Program-made: the position numbers and the translations under genes
NCBI RefSeq assembly: GCF_000204925.1
Contig: NC_015435.1
Location: 796,001 to 860,000, forward strand
From: Metallosphaera cuprina Ar-4
Lineage (GTDB): Archaea; Thermoproteota; Thermoprotei_A; Sulfolobales; Sulfolobaceae
Reading direction: 5' to 3'
Length of the DNA: 64,000 bases
Part shown: positions 37,630-47,311 of the stretch, in pieces
Position numbering within the stretch: position 1 is the first letter of the stretch
How the letters are laid out: each line of letters begins with the position of its first letter
The notes under the pieces: model-generated
The model's database searches: none
Seen by the model: the letters and a program-made list of their open reading frames with translations, nothing else
What the model was told of the DNA's origin: nothing

Positions 37630-38559
37630 TTACCACGGCTCGTCCAACTCGAAGTACTTATCATTTATTAATCCTTTCCACCACCACTCGTTCTTAACAT
37701 ACCACTCAACCGTTTTCCTTAATCCCTCCTCCAAAGGCGTCACCTCGTACTTTAGCTTAGACTTCATTGAATATAACCTATCGTGTCCAGGCCTATCCTT
37801 AACGAATCTAACCTTAACTTCCTTACTCATTATTTTACCAATCAATTTAACTAATTCTAAATTTGTAATATGAGTATTGCCTGGTATATTATATATCTCT
37901 CCACTCTTCCCATTCTTCATCAAATCCTTTATTATTTTAACGGTATCTTCAACGTATATCCAATCTCTCACTTGGCTTCCGTCACCATATATTGGAATCT
38001 CCAACCCTAAAAGAGTCCTTATGATCGTCTTTGGGATCAACTTCTCAGGGTGTTGCCTAGGGCCGTAATTATTAGAGGGCCTAATGATTATCGCATCAAC
38101 GCCATAAGTCCTAACGTAAGCTTTAATGAAGAGATCCCCAGAGGCCTTAGATGCAGCGTAAGGAGAGGAGGGATTTAATGGGGAGTCTTCATTGGAATCT
38201 TCCATTTCTCCATAAACCTCATCAGTCGAAACGTGAACTAGCTTTATCTTGTATTTTCTACAAATATTTAATAAATTAACAACTCCCTCAACGTTAACTA
38301 AAAACGCTCCCGGATCACTTATTGATCTATCGACGTGAGATTCAGCAGCGAAATTAACTATCACGTCTATACTGTAATCCTTGATTGCTTTCTCCAACTT
38401 CTCCTTATCCCTAATATCTCCCTTAATGAAGGTATGAGGAACACCTTGCAGGTTCTCTAACCTTCCTGAGTAGGTTAAAGCATCATATACTACTGGATTG
38501 TCTACTACCCTAACGAATGCTGAGCCTATGAAGCCAGCTCCTCCCGTGACTAAGATCAT
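37630..38559 (-). CDS. rmlB: dTDP-glucose 4,6-dehydratase
   Basis: The 309 aa extended SDR has the Rossmann motif VTGGAGFIGSAFV (residues 4-16), the HVSTDEVYGEME strand and the catalytic YAASKASGD segment, plus NNYGPRQHPEKL in the sugar-nucleotide site. It converts dTDP-glucose to dTDP-4-keto-6-deoxyglucose. It is the first gene of the minus-strand rmlBADC cluster. Confidence 0.95.
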   Translation of the reverse strand: MILVTGGAGFIGSAFVRVVDNPVVYDALTYSGRLENLQGVPHTFIKGDIRDKEKLEKAIKDYSIDVIVNFAAESHVDRSISDPGAFLVNVEGVVNLLNICRKYKIKLVHVSTDEVYGEMEDSNEDSPLNPSSPYAASKASGDLFIKAYVRTYGVDAIIIRPSNNYGPRQHPEKLIPKTIIRTLLGLEIPIYGDGSQVRDWIYVEDTVKIIKDLMKNGKSGEIYNIPGNTHITNLELVKLIGKIMSKEVKVRFVKDRPGHDRLYSMKSKLKYEVTPLEEGLRKTVEWYVKNEWWWKGLINDKYFELDEPW

Positions 38560-38646
38560 TAGTATAACTAATAATAAAAAAATTTAAGACTTATGGCTAT
38601 GTAGCGATCTAAAAACACGTAGAAATGATAGTTATCAAGGAAGACC

Positions 38647-38901
38647 TCATCGTATAAATACATTATTTAAGAGGTCTTTTCTAAAATTATCTAAATTAGA
38701 AGAAATCATTTTTATTAACACACCTAATCTGTTTCTTAGAAGAAGATAAATTGCATAATCTGTAAAGTAAATGACCAAGGAAAAAGATGCAAAAATGGAA
38801 AAGAACGTGTCTGCACCTAATGCTATATCATAATATAAAAATTGTCCGGTATATAATATACTTTCTGATAGTATAGTAACAAAGTGAATGTATAAATTCA
38901 T
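38647..38901 (-). pseudogene. Internal-deletion remnant of a large membrane protein
   Basis: The 84 aa frame begins MNLYIHFVTILSESILYTG and continues SIFASFSLVIYFTDYAIY, closely matching VNIYIYFVTILSEILLYTS and FPIFLSFPWIIYFIDSIV at about residues 128-180 of the 797 aa protein at 42482-44875. Its last 35 residues (LLLRNRLGVLIKMISSN and on) instead match the extreme C-terminus of that protein (ILRNKLNESLKLIRK). About 600 residues are missing between the two parts. It is the remains of a deleted paralogue on the opposite strand and is not a genuine small membrane protein. Confidence 0.65.
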
Positions 38902-39055
38902 TTTTCTTGCAATTGTACACTCTTAAATATATAATTATAGAATTTTTCATGCTGTCATTTGACAAATGTTTTAAAACATTGCTAGAAACTAGGTAAGTAA
39001 TACGTAGATCTTGTTGCCAATAACCTTTTTATCAAAGCTAAACTTTTGTTAAAAT

Positions 39056-39838
39056 ATGATATCCATTGAAATACCAGTTGTTCATGGAAAATATTTGAAT
39101 GAAGTGTTCGAGTCGATAAGGAGTCAAACCTATCAAGACTTTGAGGTAATAATAACCAGCTCTGGAGGTGAGGAAATTTCTGACCTAATAAAACAATATG
39201 GCTTCAAGGAAGTTAAGGCTATAACTCGGTTACTTAATGCTAGGTATTTGGCGCATTTAGAGTCAAAGGGGGAATTCTCTTTAATATTAGACGAAACTAG
39301 GACACTGAGAAGAGATGCATTAAGCGTATTGTCTGCATTAAACCACGACATGGTGATAATAGGAGAGCAGGAGATAGGGAATACGTTTTGGTTAAAATTA
39401 GCTAATTTAGATAAAGAAAATATTTTAGAATGTAATAGTATAGATACTGTAAAAGGATTTTTAATTCCTAGGTTTTTCAGAAGAGAAATATTAGATAAGG
39501 CTTTCAATAGACTGAAAGAAAATCTAAAAGATAAATTTGATAAAGTAATTTTTCGAGAAGATTTTTTACGATATTATGAGGCAAGAAAAGAGAGCGACGA
39601 CGTTTTTCTGCTTAAAGATAAATTAATATTTCATTACGGAGACGCTACATTATTTCAAATTATTAAGAAATATCATAGATATGGCAAAAACACAAAAATG
39701 TTAAAAGGTACACCCTATCATAATCTCGTTTCGATAAACAGGACTAAAAGGAATATTTGCCTAGGGAACAAGATCCTTCTTTACTTACTATATTTAGCTA
39801 GGGGGATTCCATTTTTAATAGGATATTTATTATTATAA
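39056..39838 (+). CDS. GT2-like glycosyltransferase, divergent
   Basis: The 260 aa protein has a GT-A start (MISIEIPVVHGKYLNEVFES, then SQTYQDFEVIITSSGGEE) but its metal-binding region is altered to LILDETRT instead of a D-x-D motif. The C-terminal part is basic and ends in a hydrophobic segment (LYLARGIPFLIGYLLL), perhaps membrane-bound. It belongs with the surface-glycan genes. Activity may be changed or lost because of the altered motif. Confidence 0.65.
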   Translation: MISIEIPVVHGKYLNEVFESIRSQTYQDFEVIITSSGGEEISDLIKQYGFKEVKAITRLLNARYLAHLESKGEFSLILDETRTLRRDALSVLSALNHDMVIIGEQEIGNTFWLKLANLDKENILECNSIDTVKGFLIPRFFRREILDKAFNRLKENLKDKFDKVIFREDFLRYYEARKESDDVFLLKDKLIFHYGDATLFQIIKKYHRYGKNTKMLKGTPYHNLVSINRTKRNICLGNKILLYLLYLARGIPFLIGYLLL

Positions 39839-39950
39839 AATAACTATGAGTGAAGTAATTTATTTATATATATATCATATATAAGTATATTTAAAGACAT
39901 AATCAAACAACCAATTAGCCAAAACTGTGTACGTATGTTATTTCTTTTCT

Positions 39951-40844
39951 TTATATAACGTATTTAAGCTCTTCGTTCCCTCTTATACCATCAATAAAGC
40001 CTTCAAGAGCGGCCTTTAAACCTCGTAATCCTTTACTATTAAATCCAACATATGCATAATATCCAACATATATCGGAAGAGAGATTAGAAATGTAACCTT
40101 ATGAGGAGAGATCTCTAAATCCATTTCATGAAATATTTTAGACCTTACAGCGTAATAAACTCTCATTTCATTGTACCTCTTTATACCTTCCGACAAATCA
40201 ACGTCATGATAAACTCTAGCTGAGCCTAGGGTCAAGTTCTTATATCCTTGCTTTTTTATCCTATATTGCAAATACCCATCTTCTCCATTCCAAGGTATTC
40301 TCTTCCAAGGAATTAGGCCAGCCTTTCTAATCGCCTCTTTACGAATCATGTAACTATTAGCAAAAGTATCAGCTTCTATTACCTTGTCCTCTAAATCCTT
40401 ACATTTACAATTATGATCTAAAAAGATTGTTCTTCTCATAATTCTTGAATAAACTGCACCAGCGTACATCACCGTTTCTGGTTTTTTGTAGTAACAGGTA
40501 ACTGGAGCTATTACACCAACTTCTTCATGTTTTATTACATAATCATACAGTTTCTGTATTGTGTCTCTTTCCACCACGTTATCGTCATCTATGAAGAAAA
40601 TGAATTCGCCTTGACTAGCTTCGATCGCATCGTTTCTAGATTTCGCCACTAACGTCGGCTTATCGTGTTTTATGTAGATCACATCTGGAAATTCATCCTT
40701 TATCATTTCTTCAGTTCCATCAGTAGAGGCGTCGTCCACGACTATTATTTCAAAATCGTTAAAGGAGGAATTCTTCACGGAATACAAGAGCCTTTTCAAC
40801 TTCTCTTTTCTATTATATGTTGGAATGGCTACACTAACCTTCAT
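39951..40844 (-). CDS. GT2 glycosyltransferase
   Basis: The 297 aa protein has MKVSVAIPTYNRKEKLKRLL at the start, IIVVDDASTDGTEEM near residue 34 and the metal-binding FFIDDDNVVERDT near residue 80. The acceptor-loop region is IPWNGEDGYLQYRIKKQG. All catalytic motifs are intact. It would extend a polysaccharide or N-glycan chain, possibly with rhamnose. The decayed gene at 25429-25982 is a relative. A leaderless-type AT-rich promoter precedes the ATG. Confidence 0.85.
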   Translation of the reverse strand: MKVSVAIPTYNRKEKLKRLLYSVKNSSFNDFEIIVVDDASTDGTEEMIKDEFPDVIYIKHDKPTLVAKSRNDAIEASQGEFIFFIDDDNVVERDTIQKLYDYVIKHEEVGVIAPVTCYYKKPETVMYAGAVYSRIMRRTIFLDHNCKCKDLEDKVIEADTFANSYMIRKEAIRKAGLIPWKRIPWNGEDGYLQYRIKKQGYKNLTLGSARVYHDVDLSEGIKRYNEMRVYYAVRSKIFHEMDLEISPHKVTFLISLPIYVGYYAYVGFNSKGLRGLKAALEGFIDGIRGNEELKYVI

Positions 40845-41003
40845 GCTGAATGTAATTAAATTGCCGGGGAAATAAAATTTACGCGAAGGATTTTTTAATT
40901 ATTATAGATATTTATTATTTTTACCTGAATTTAAGATAATATTTTTTCGATTTAGATGAAAGAATCTTAAAAAGGAAGTTGATTATAAGTAAAATTTTCT
41001 CTT

Positions 41004-42067
41004 TTAGTCTAAATTTAATGATGTATTATAAATTTCCACTAGTTTATTCTCGAAATCGTTAAGCACCTTATTCTTTTCGAAGTTAGAGGCTCTTTTAGCT
41101 GACATTAAAGAAAGTTCATCAAATCTTCCCCTATTTTTCTCATAAATTTCTTTAACTTTTAAAATATTATCTATAAACTCTTGATCGTTTCTTGCAAAAA
41201 ATACGCTAGGAATGTTACCAGAAACTTCTCTCAGTTCTGGCAAATCTCGTGTTACTACCAAATTTCCAGTAGCTAAACACTCTAATAACGTAATAGAAAA
41301 CGTTTCTCCTTTAGTTGGTAATAAGCATACGTGACAGGAGGAGAGAAGTTCTACCTTACTATTATCATCTATATAACCTAAATATTTCACATTTTTAGGC
41401 AAAATAATACCTTTAGGTAGGCCTTTTCCAGTTAAATATACATTAACATCACCCAATTTATCGGCAACTACTTGTAAAGTATCAAGACCCTTTTCTATAC
41501 TTACAGCTCCAGGTGCAACTACAGTAAATTCTGGTTTCTTTTCCTTAGGTCTAAATTTTTCTATATCAATAAAATTTGGTATAACGAACGCTCTCTTGAA
41601 ACCTTTACGTATAAGCTTATCGTAATAGTACTTAGTAAGAACGTGATGATAACCAAAGTCCTTCAAAAATTTATTAGTTATAGAATAATATATCTTTTGG
41701 GTTAAATTCCAATCATTTTTAGCATGATATCCAAAGATTATCTTTTTGTAAAGTTCCTTTTTATGCAGGATCAATGGTATGTGAGATCCTATAAAAGTGT
41801 TAAAATAATACACAACGTCGGCCCATTTTATATCCTCTTCTATTTCATTAAAATCATATAAATATAGACCAAACTTTCTTTTTAATTTTATTACTTTATA
41901 TTCAAAATCAACCTTTACTTTGCGCTGATTACAACAATCTGTAGTAATTAGCTTAACTTAAAGTGTTTTTTATTTAAAAAGTCTATCACCTCTCTTACCC
42001 AAACTTCTCCTCCTCTTCCTACACTTAAATGTGGAATGTTAAAGAATAATATATTTACATTTGTCAT
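41004..42067 (-). pseudogene. GT4 glycosyltransferase interrupted by a frameshift
   Basis: From the ATG at 42067 the frame reads MTNVNILFFNIPHLSVGRGG, EVWVREVIDFLNKKHFKLS and stops at TAA near 41950. One frame over, the protein continues at once with LITTDCCNQRKVKVDFEYKV, then DIKWADVVYYFNTFIG, and stays open to 41004. One inserted T after AGC would restore a protein of about 354 aa with the GT-B order: N-terminal glycine loop, VIPNFIDIEKFRP, GAVSIEKGLDTLQ and LPTKGETFSITLLECLATGN. A separate 269 aa product could start at ATG 41813 but lacks the acceptor domain. True mutation, sequence error or translational -1 shift are all possible. Confidence 0.72.
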
Positions 42068-42273
42068 TTAATTCGCCTTAAGGTTTTTAACAATGTTCTC
42101 ATTATCCATCTCTAAATCTTCAATGATACTATGATATAGGACTTTCAATAATATTTTGGAAGTTCTAAAAATCTAAGTTTATTATAAAGAATTGAAATTA
42201 TAACTAACATACATTTTATATAATATAAATCATGTTGCCTCTTAATTAGGAGATATATTTCATTTTCCATGTT

Positions 42274-42447
42274 TTACCCAAAAGATATTCTTCTGTCAGC
42301 GTTTACAATTTGGCTATTTAAGCCATTTACGGGAATATTATCAAATAGAGTAGCGTAAATATCTTTTTTATTTAATTTATCTATCAATAATTTCAGATGA
42401 CCAACATTAGGTTTATACGTAACAATACAACCTACTAAATCCTTCAT
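42274..42447 (-). pseudogene. N-terminal stub of a rhamnosyltransferase-like GT2 gene
   Basis: A 57-codon minus-strand frame from ATG 42447 begins MKDLVGCIVTYKPNVGHLKL and has YATLFDN in the place of the VDNGS-type motif of rhamnosyltransferases (RmlF/WbbL-like), then stops at 42276. A rhamnosyltransferase would be about 300 aa, so over 80 percent is missing. It lies just upstream of the interrupted GT4 gene on the same strand. Confidence 0.5.
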
Positions 42448-42481
42448 ATCCTAGTTCTAATAAAATTTTTATATAAGCTTT

Positions 42482-44875
42482 TTGAGTAGCAAATCTGTGA
42501 AGAGTGCATTAGCAAACAATGCAAATAATAAACTTACATTCACTTTAATTACCTCATTTCTATCTTCTATTATAACAACAATTTTAGTTTATCATTCTGG
42601 TTCAATTTTTACGGGTGCAGATAATGTTTATCCATTGTCACCAAACGTATTCTACAATTATAATCTATTCTTTACGAACATAAACGGAGGTTCTCCAGCG
42701 ATAGTGAATTATCCGCCAGTGAATAATATTATTGCTTTTATACTTCTATTACCCTTTTTTAATCAATATTCACAAATCATTGATTTTCCTTTAGTTGCAT
42801 TTGTAGGAAATTTAGCAATATCTCTTCTAATTTATAAGAATCTAATTAGGCAAGATTTTACTAAAGTTAATATATATATCTATTTTGTCACTATATTATC
42901 AGAAATTTTATTATATACTTCAATAAATCTTCATTATATTATAAAAATATTCACATCTACATTTTTTCCTATTTTCCTATCTTTTCCTTGGATTATTTAT
43001 TTTATAGACTCTATAGTTAATGACAGTGAAAAAATATTTATTAAGATAATAAAAGTTATCATAACTGCATTATTAATTATTATATTTATAAACTCTATTC
43101 CTACTTTAATACTTGTTGTCTATAGCATGTTAGCTGTATTGTTTTTATCTTTTCTAGCTATTAGCAAAGAACCAATTAAACAAAAAATAAAAATTCTCGT
43201 TTTAGCCTTTAGTTCAGTTGTAATATTTAATATTATCATTTTAAAATTATACTTAAGCTTTTATCATTCATATACAAATCCAGAAGCTTTTACTAATTCT
43301 CAAAATAGTTTTCTTAGTATATTAGAATATTGTATTGTTACCAGACAAGGAAGCATAGGTAATGTTCTTACTTTGTCTTATTATCAAAACTCGATTTTTG
43401 TAAAAATTAACTCCATCGTCTTATTACTTTTCTCTTTAAATACAATTTTAATTATAATACCATTTATTGTAAAGAAGAAATTACCACAAGCCTTACCATT
43501 TCTTATCACTTTTCTCTTTTTAAGCGGATGGTTAGCAGCTCCTTTTGTCTTTACCAGCTTTTATTTAAACTTATATAAGAATATACCTTATCTTTGGAGC
43601 CTTGATATTCCATCGCTCAGTTTTACGTATTTCTTATCTCTCTCTTTTTCCCTTATTCTAGGAACCGGGCTTAGCTTTCTCAATTTTAGGAAAATAATAG
43701 CGGAAGTCTTAATTATTTTATTACTGATTATTTCAGTTGGTGCTAATTTCTCAGCTTCTTACTCCTTTCCCGGGCTAACTCGATATCCTACCCAAACTCA
43801 ACTTCCCAGTTATTTATATGAAATATCAAATATTATTAGTTCTACAAACGTATATAATCCACGAATACTAATTTACCCATTAGGCCCTGCCTACGTCGCA
43901 TACAATTTTTCCAAAAGTGTATATGTTGGTTTTGGTTTCTGGTATTCCCTACTCAAGGGTGATGAGTATTCGTCCTGTTATTTCTCAAATAAACCTGGTT
44001 ATTCCTTAGAGTTTTTTATGCTCTTTTATCCATTAAAGAACCTAACAGATTTAGAACCCATGATAAATACTATGAAAATCCTAGGTATAAATTACGTTGT
44101 TTTAACTAAAAATTTTATACCTAGCTACTATTATGGGCTCTATGATCAAACAATAATTCAAAGATTTGAAAATTATTTGAAAGATTATCCAGTTCTTTTT
44201 AATAACAGTCAAATGACACTTTATCATTTTTCAAATGAACAAGCTGTTTCACCAGTGAAATATATAATCTTAGTAAACATTACTGGACCTCTTTGGCCGT
44301 CTTCCTCGCCAAGTTATATTCCCTATAGGTTAACATTATTACAAGAAGCCTTGGACATTAATTTTGTTAATTACTCCAATGCAATAATAATTCCCAAATC
44401 GTATGAAGGTTACTTACTTAAATATGTTGGTAAAGAAAGCATAAATATTGCAAATATCAATGACAACATTACGGTGATAATGATTAACAATGTTAACGCA
44501 AAAACTACAGTATATGGTGATTCTCCGAATGAGTTTAAAGTCAAACTGTCAGTGGAGGATAAACAAAATTACAGCTATGTCCCTCTAATTGTAAGATATT
44601 ATTACTATCCTGAGTATGTTAATTATTATAGTGGGAATTATTCTAATTTGATAATAATTCCGTTATATGGTAATCAAACGTACTTGCTACTCGTAAAACC
44701 CTCATCTTCGTTTACCACTATTAATTTTAATTATACAAACGTTTATGCGTATATTTACGTACTATCATATCCTTTACTATTAATCGTTCTAGTAATTTAT
44801 CTAATTTTAAGAAATAAATTAAATGAGAGCTTGAAATTAATTCGTAAACTATTTAGCAGAGATTTTAAAAGATAG
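42482..44875 (+). CDS. Large multi-pass membrane protein, possibly GT-C-like
   Basis: The 797 aa protein has one helix near residue 25, a first external loop with FTGADNVYPLSPNVFYNY, then about ten more helices to residue 440, a soluble, presumably external domain (440-765) rich in N-x-S/T sequons, and a last helix near 770-790 with a basic tail. The layout resembles GT-C membrane glycosyltransferases or PTPS-related membrane proteins, but no family is certain. The TTG at 42482 opens the frame; a GTG at 42497 lies 24-26 nt after a TATATA box and may be the true leaderless start. A remnant of a paralogue lies at 38647-38901. Confidence 0.7.
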   Translation: MSSKSVKSALANNANNKLTFTLITSFLSSIITTILVYHSGSIFTGADNVYPLSPNVFYNYNLFFTNINGGSPAIVNYPPVNNIIAFILLLPFFNQYSQIIDFPLVAFVGNLAISLLIYKNLIRQDFTKVNIYIYFVTILSEILLYTSINLHYIIKIFTSTFFPIFLSFPWIIYFIDSIVNDSEKIFIKIIKVIITALLIIIFINSIPTLILVVYSMLAVLFLSFLAISKEPIKQKIKILVLAFSSVVIFNIIILKLYLSFYHSYTNPEAFTNSQNSFLSILEYCIVTRQGSIGNVLTLSYYQNSIFVKINSIVLLLFSLNTILIIIPFIVKKKLPQALPFLITFLFLSGWLAAPFVFTSFYLNLYKNIPYLWSLDIPSLSFTYFLSLSFSLILGTGLSFLNFRKIIAEVLIILLLIISVGANFSASYSFPGLTRYPTQTQLPSYLYEISNIISSTNVYNPRILIYPLGPAYVAYNFSKSVYVGFGFWYSLLKGDEYSSCYFSNKPGYSLEFFMLFYPLKNLTDLEPMINTMKILGINYVVLTKNFIPSYYYGLYDQTIIQRFENYLKDYPVLFNNSQMTLYHFSNEQAVSPVKYIILVNITGPLWPSSSPSYIPYRLTLLQEALDINFVNYSNAIIIPKSYEGYLLKYVGKESINIANINDNITVIMINNVNAKTTVYGDSPNEFKVKLSVEDKQNYSYVPLIVRYYYYPEYVNYYSGNYSNLIIIPLYGNQTYLLLVKPSSSFTTINFNYTNVYAYIYVLSYPLLLIVLVIYLILRNKLNESLKLIRKLFSRDFKR

Positions 44876-45362
44876 TTAAACAAAACTGAATACTTTTAAT
44901 ATTGTAATATGAAGAAGATTTCAATCAAGAGTAAATAAGACAACTTTGAATACTCATACACGTGTTATTCCAAATAAAAAGAGTTTGTGCTATAAAATTA
45001 TAGCTTTTCCTTAGCCCCTTATCAGGTAAAATCTATTTGTGATCAAAAACAAACTCTTATATGCACTAGATAACGGAAACCTAGCAATATTTTCTATAAT
45101 TCAGTTATTCTTTATTATTATTAGATGAACATAAATCTTGTGAGTAAACTAGCTATCAGTGATTAGTACACCATCTTTGATGACAAAGAGATAGCCATGA
45201 CAACCTTTTTAATCCTAAAAATTAAGTGAGGTAAGATGTTGAGCGTAGAAAGTAACGCGATAACGATTGCTATAACTCACAATTTGTCACACTATAGATA
45301 TAGAAAACAGTTTATTACTTGAAAAAAAGGGGAGGAAAACGTGAAGGAGGTCTGAGAAAATC
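44876..45362. other. Gene-free stretch, 487 bp
   Basis: Very AT-rich. It holds only a 28-codon frame (from ATG 45237) without recognisable features. Just before the next gene there is a GGAGGT ribosome-binding site at about 45346-45351. Confidence 0.35.
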
Positions 45363-46781
45363 ATGAATCCAATAATTAATTATCTTAAGAGTCTTAGCGT
45401 AACTGCTGTAAATATTTTCGTGGCTTTTGTTTTCTTCATATTTACTGCAAAGATAACTGAACCGGCATTCTTTGGTGAAATTGCAATTATTCAACTTCTC
45501 GAAGCGATGACCTCATTTTATGCAATCCTTAATAAAAACGTTATAATAAGAGAAGTATCTTACATGTACGCACATAATAACATAGAAAGAAGATTTCTTA
45601 GCACGGTCTTAATAACTCCGTTCTTGGTTTCACCGTTTTTCCTAATCCTTTTGATCTTCCCAAATTACGTAAAGCTAGCGATACCCTACTTAATACTTTA
45701 CTTGTTTTTCACGTTTGCGTCCTCAGTATTAATGGGTTTAAATAAATTTACTGAAAATTCAATAATTAACATAATTTTCCTCATAATAAGATGGGGAGTT
45801 TCACTTATTGCAATTATTTACCACGATATCTATTTGTTTATCCTAATTTGGACATTAGGTGGGCTTTTAGCTAGCTTATCGTCCTTTCTAATTGTTTACA
45901 ATCACGTTAAAGGACTGCCCTTAGTTTTTGATCATATCATTTTCAAAAAAGTCTTTAAGGAAGGCTTCCCGTTTTACTTATCGAACATCTCTAACTTTCT
46001 GAGTTCTCAGGGGGATAGGGTAACTACCGCCTATCTATTAGGCTCTGCTTATCTAGGAATTTACCAATTTTCAGCTCTTCTATCCGGAGTACCTAGTACA
46101 GTAATTAGTAGTGCAAATCATGTTCTATTAACGTCTTCCTCATACTATAGGGCAAAAGGGAAGGACGAAGTGAAAATGAGCAAAATGGCGTTTAAGACCA
46201 CTGCGATAATGTCGCTTATAGTTTCAATCTTATCTCTACCGATTGCCTATTATCTGGTTTCAACCCTATTTCCAGACTATAAGAGCGGTTTGCCAGTGAT
46301 TACAATATTATTACTAGCAATTACTCTTTCTACACCAATGAATATTCTAAGCCAGTTAATTATTGCCTTTAAGAGAAATTTAAGACCGTTCATCTTCTTG
46401 TCAATAATTACTGGACTAACAGTAGTTATCACGTCCTTTATTCTAATTCCTAGATTAGGGATTTTAGGAGGGGCCATTTCTCAATTGTTATCCTCAATGA
46501 TTAGTTCTTCGTTCATCCTATGGTATTCTTTATACACTCAAGTATTTACGTTAGGGAAAAAGGAATTGGTCGTGTTATCGATAATTCCATTGGTTTTCAT
46601 TTACGAGGTTTTTCTTGATCCCCTCCCTTATCCCCTATTGTTCGACTCGGTCCTGTTGTTATTTTTAATTCTCACTTTTAAGAAAATAAAATTATTTGAG
46701 AATGACGAAAAAGAAATAATGTTTTCTTTTTTAAATAATAAATTAAGCTTTATAAAGGTTTTAATAAAACTGATGTTATAA
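45363..46781 (+). CDS. Polysaccharide flippase, MOP superfamily (Wzx-like)
   Basis: The 472 aa protein has about 12-14 membrane helices and the MOP/Wzx pattern: an N-terminal LSVTAVNIFVAFVFFIFTAK, a central EGFPFYLSNISNFLSSQGDR, and ILTLGILGGAISQLLSS-like helices near the C-terminus (here PRLGILGGAISQLL). It would flip lipid-linked oligosaccharides made by the neighbouring transferases across the membrane. A Shine-Dalgarno GGAGGT lies about 12 nt before the ATG, unlike the leaderless genes nearby. Confidence 0.85.
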   Translation: MNPIINYLKSLSVTAVNIFVAFVFFIFTAKITEPAFFGEIAIIQLLEAMTSFYAILNKNVIIREVSYMYAHNNIERRFLSTVLITPFLVSPFFLILLIFPNYVKLAIPYLILYLFFTFASSVLMGLNKFTENSIINIIFLIIRWGVSLIAIIYHDIYLFILIWTLGGLLASLSSFLIVYNHVKGLPLVFDHIIFKKVFKEGFPFYLSNISNFLSSQGDRVTTAYLLGSAYLGIYQFSALLSGVPSTVISSANHVLLTSSSYYRAKGKDEVKMSKMAFKTTAIMSLIVSILSLPIAYYLVSTLFPDYKSGLPVITILLLAITLSTPMNILSQLIIAFKRNLRPFIFLSIITGLTVVITSFILIPRLGILGGAISQLLSSMISSSFILWYSLYTQVFTLGKKELVVLSIIPLVFIYEVFLDPLPYPLLFDSVLLLFLILTFKKIKLFENDEKEIMFSFLNNKLSFIKVLIKLML

Positions 46782-47311
46782 AAGATATGCGCTAAAAATT
46801 TCTTAATAAACTCTCTATCACGAATAGACTATCAGCTGAGTAGTAATAATGGAGGTTATTATTAATCTATATTAGTATTTTTACCCATATAAAACTGATG
46901 ATTTTTCTTTATTAATGAGACAAGATGTGTTAGATAAATGTTTAAAGATATTAACAAGACTAGCTATAATTTTATAATTATTATTAATATACTTAATTTA
47001 AAATTACTGAATAAAAATAATCTAAAATTTAATTTCTCTTATTTGTGAAAATCTTAGATTTAAGTAAAGTTAACCAGGGATAAAGCATTAAGAACATTTT
47101 CTTTTAAACTACTAAATATCTTCTACTATCAATGTTGAACATAGATAAAACTTTACTTAGAACGATTTATAACTATCTCAAATGAAGTTTTAAGGCAAAA
47201 CTTAATCTCTATCATATGATTATCCTTCTCTAAAATCTTTTAGTCAATTTCTGATAATGTTATTAGTTAAGTGAAGCTTTTATATTAAAGAGTAAAAGAA
47301 AGAAGTTAAGC
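46782..47311. other. Gene-free stretch, 530 bp
   Basis: Strongly AT-rich (clearly higher than the flanking genes) without a gene that I can support on either strand. Confidence 0.35.
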
